From contig DPWT01000148.1 in assembly GCA_003527555.1 (NCBI GenBank), positions 1 through 6,392 on the forward strand: a stretch of 6,392 bases of DNA. Reading direction: 5' to 3'. This document shows positions 5,789 to 6,392 of the stretch, one piece after another (the stretch's first letter is position 1; every line of letters begins with the position of its first letter). This DNA is from Verrucomicrobiales bacterium (GTDB lineage: Bacteria; Verrucomicrobiota; Verrucomicrobiia; Verrucomicrobiales; Akkermansiaceae). Below the pieces are notes generated by a model. It did no database searches. It worked only from the letters and a program-made list of their open reading frames with translations, and was not told where the DNA came from. The translations under genes and the position numbers were made by a program.

Positions 5789-6392
5789 ATCTGGCCACAT
5801 TACTCATCGTCGATGACGAGAAATCAACTCGCGACGGCCTGCGCATGGCACTAGAAGATCACTTCGATTGTTACGTAGCCTCGGGTATAAAAGAAGCGAT
5901 GGCCGTTCTGAAATCAGAGCCAATCAGCATCTTACTCACTGACCTGCGGCTCTCAGGCGAGAGCGGTATGGATTTGTTAGACCAAGCACTCACGCTCCCC
6001 CAGCCCCCTGTATCGATTATGATGACAGCCTACGGGTCAGTTGACACCGCCGTTGAGGCAATGCGCCGTGGTGCATGGAATTTTGTCACTAAACCACTCA
6101 ACCTAGATGAAGTAGAGTTGCTTTTAAAGCGCGGGCTTAAAACCCGCGCGCTCGAAAACGACAAAGCGCGACTTGAAAAAGAAAACCAAGACCTCAGGGT
6201 TAAGTCTGGCTCATCCAAACATGGACTGGAACGCCTGATCGGCAAATCCGCCGCAATGGAAAAAGTAGGTGAGCTAGTCACACAAGTGGCACCGACAAGA
6301 GCAACGATACTCATTGAGGGCGAGAGCGGCACCGGCAAAGAACTGGTTGCTCATGCCATCCACCACTTGAGTGGTCGACCAGCTGATAAACT
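5785..6392 (+). CDS. NtrC-family sigma-54-dependent response regulator (truncated by window edge)
   Basis: Begins at the ATG at 5785, overlapping the kinase stop (ATGA), and is open for 202 codons to the right edge. The receiver domain (about 4-118) has the acidic pair Asp10/Asp11, phosphoacceptor Asp53 in LLTDLRLSGESG, Thr81 in MMTAYGS and Lys103 in VTKPLN. A charged, probably coiled-coil linker follows (about 119-145, RALENDKARLEKENQDLRVK). The AAA+ domain then starts with LIGKSAAMEKV (151-161) and Walker A GESGTGKE (179-186); LVAHAIHHLSGR continues until the sequence stops. This order is diagnostic of NtrC/AtoC/ZraR-type activators, which hexamerise on phosphorylation and remodel sigma-54 RNA polymerase. 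The GAFTGA loop and the DNA-binding domain would lie beyond the edge and cannot be checked. No good ribosome site precedes the ATG, so translation probably depends on coupling to the kinase gene. Confidence 0.95.
   Translation, partial: MNLATLLIVDDEKSTRDGLRMALEDHFDCYVASGIKEAMAVLKSEPISILLTDLRLSGESGMDLLDQALTLPQPPVSIMMTAYGSVDTAVEAMRRGAWNFVTKPLNLDEVELLLKRGLKTRALENDKARLEKENQDLRVKSGSSKHGLERLIGKSAAMEKVGELVTQVAPTRATILIEGESGTGKELVAHAIHHLSGRPADK
6129..6149 (+). repeat. 7-bp GC-rich inverted repeat inside the response-regulator gene
   Basis: GCGCGGG (6129-6135) is the exact complement of CCCGCGC (6143-6149), with a CTTAAAA loop. It lies in codons for the end of the receiver domain and the start of the linker (about residues 115-122). 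The hairpin would be stable in mRNA; it may simply be a chance product of Arg/Ala/Gly codons. Confidence 0.4.

Noticed and set aside
6030..6338. 102-codon minus-strand frame opposite the response regulator
   Set aside because: Ser/Arg/Leu-rich antisense translation of a clearly conserved receiver/AAA+ gene.

Overview
The window carries five protein-coding genes, three on the minus strand and two on the plus strand. It looks like an ordinary chromosomal segment of a free-living bacterium of moderate GC. I infer the phylum Verrucomicrobiota (possibly the Opitutae side) from two things: the histidine kinase N-terminus (short FLDKLIERLD...IDPEEVQ leader, then LVREKGFLESVFEALQEGVLILD), and the long SNF2 helicase with a SWIM-like N-terminus. 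This is recognition by eye, not a database result, and the phylum call is moderate at best.

Layout, left to right. At 1-246 (minus, cut by the left edge) is a small YkvA/DUF1232-type membrane-associated protein. A 129-bp gap follows, holding a strong two-part stem-loop (336-367) just after the helicase stop. At 376-4008 (minus) is a 1210-residue SNF2/Rad54-family ATPase with all helicase motifs, a degenerate SWIM-type N-terminus and a lysine/alanine-rich, histone H1-like tail. A 224-bp leader region (4009-4232) carries a possible promoter with a dyad over its -10 box, a second perfect hairpin and a small open frame that overlaps the helicase start as ATGA. At 4233-4553 (minus) is cutA.

Only 35 bp separate cutA from the divergent plus-strand pair: a soluble PAS-containing histidine kinase (4589-5788) and an NtrC-type response regulator (5785 to the right edge, truncated inside its AAA+ domain). 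The pair overlap by four bases (ATGA), so they are almost certainly co-transcribed and translationally coupled. They should form a cytoplasmic phosphorelay acting on sigma-54 promoters; its stimulus and targets are not visible here.

I found no RNA gene, mobile element, CRISPR array or complete novel system. The SNF2 gene is not accompanied by methyltransferase or other defence partners. The most worthwhile leads are the SWIM domain that has lost its zinc ligands, the basic tail encoded by repeated A tracts, the structured helicase leader, and the very tight cutA/kinase divergent junction.
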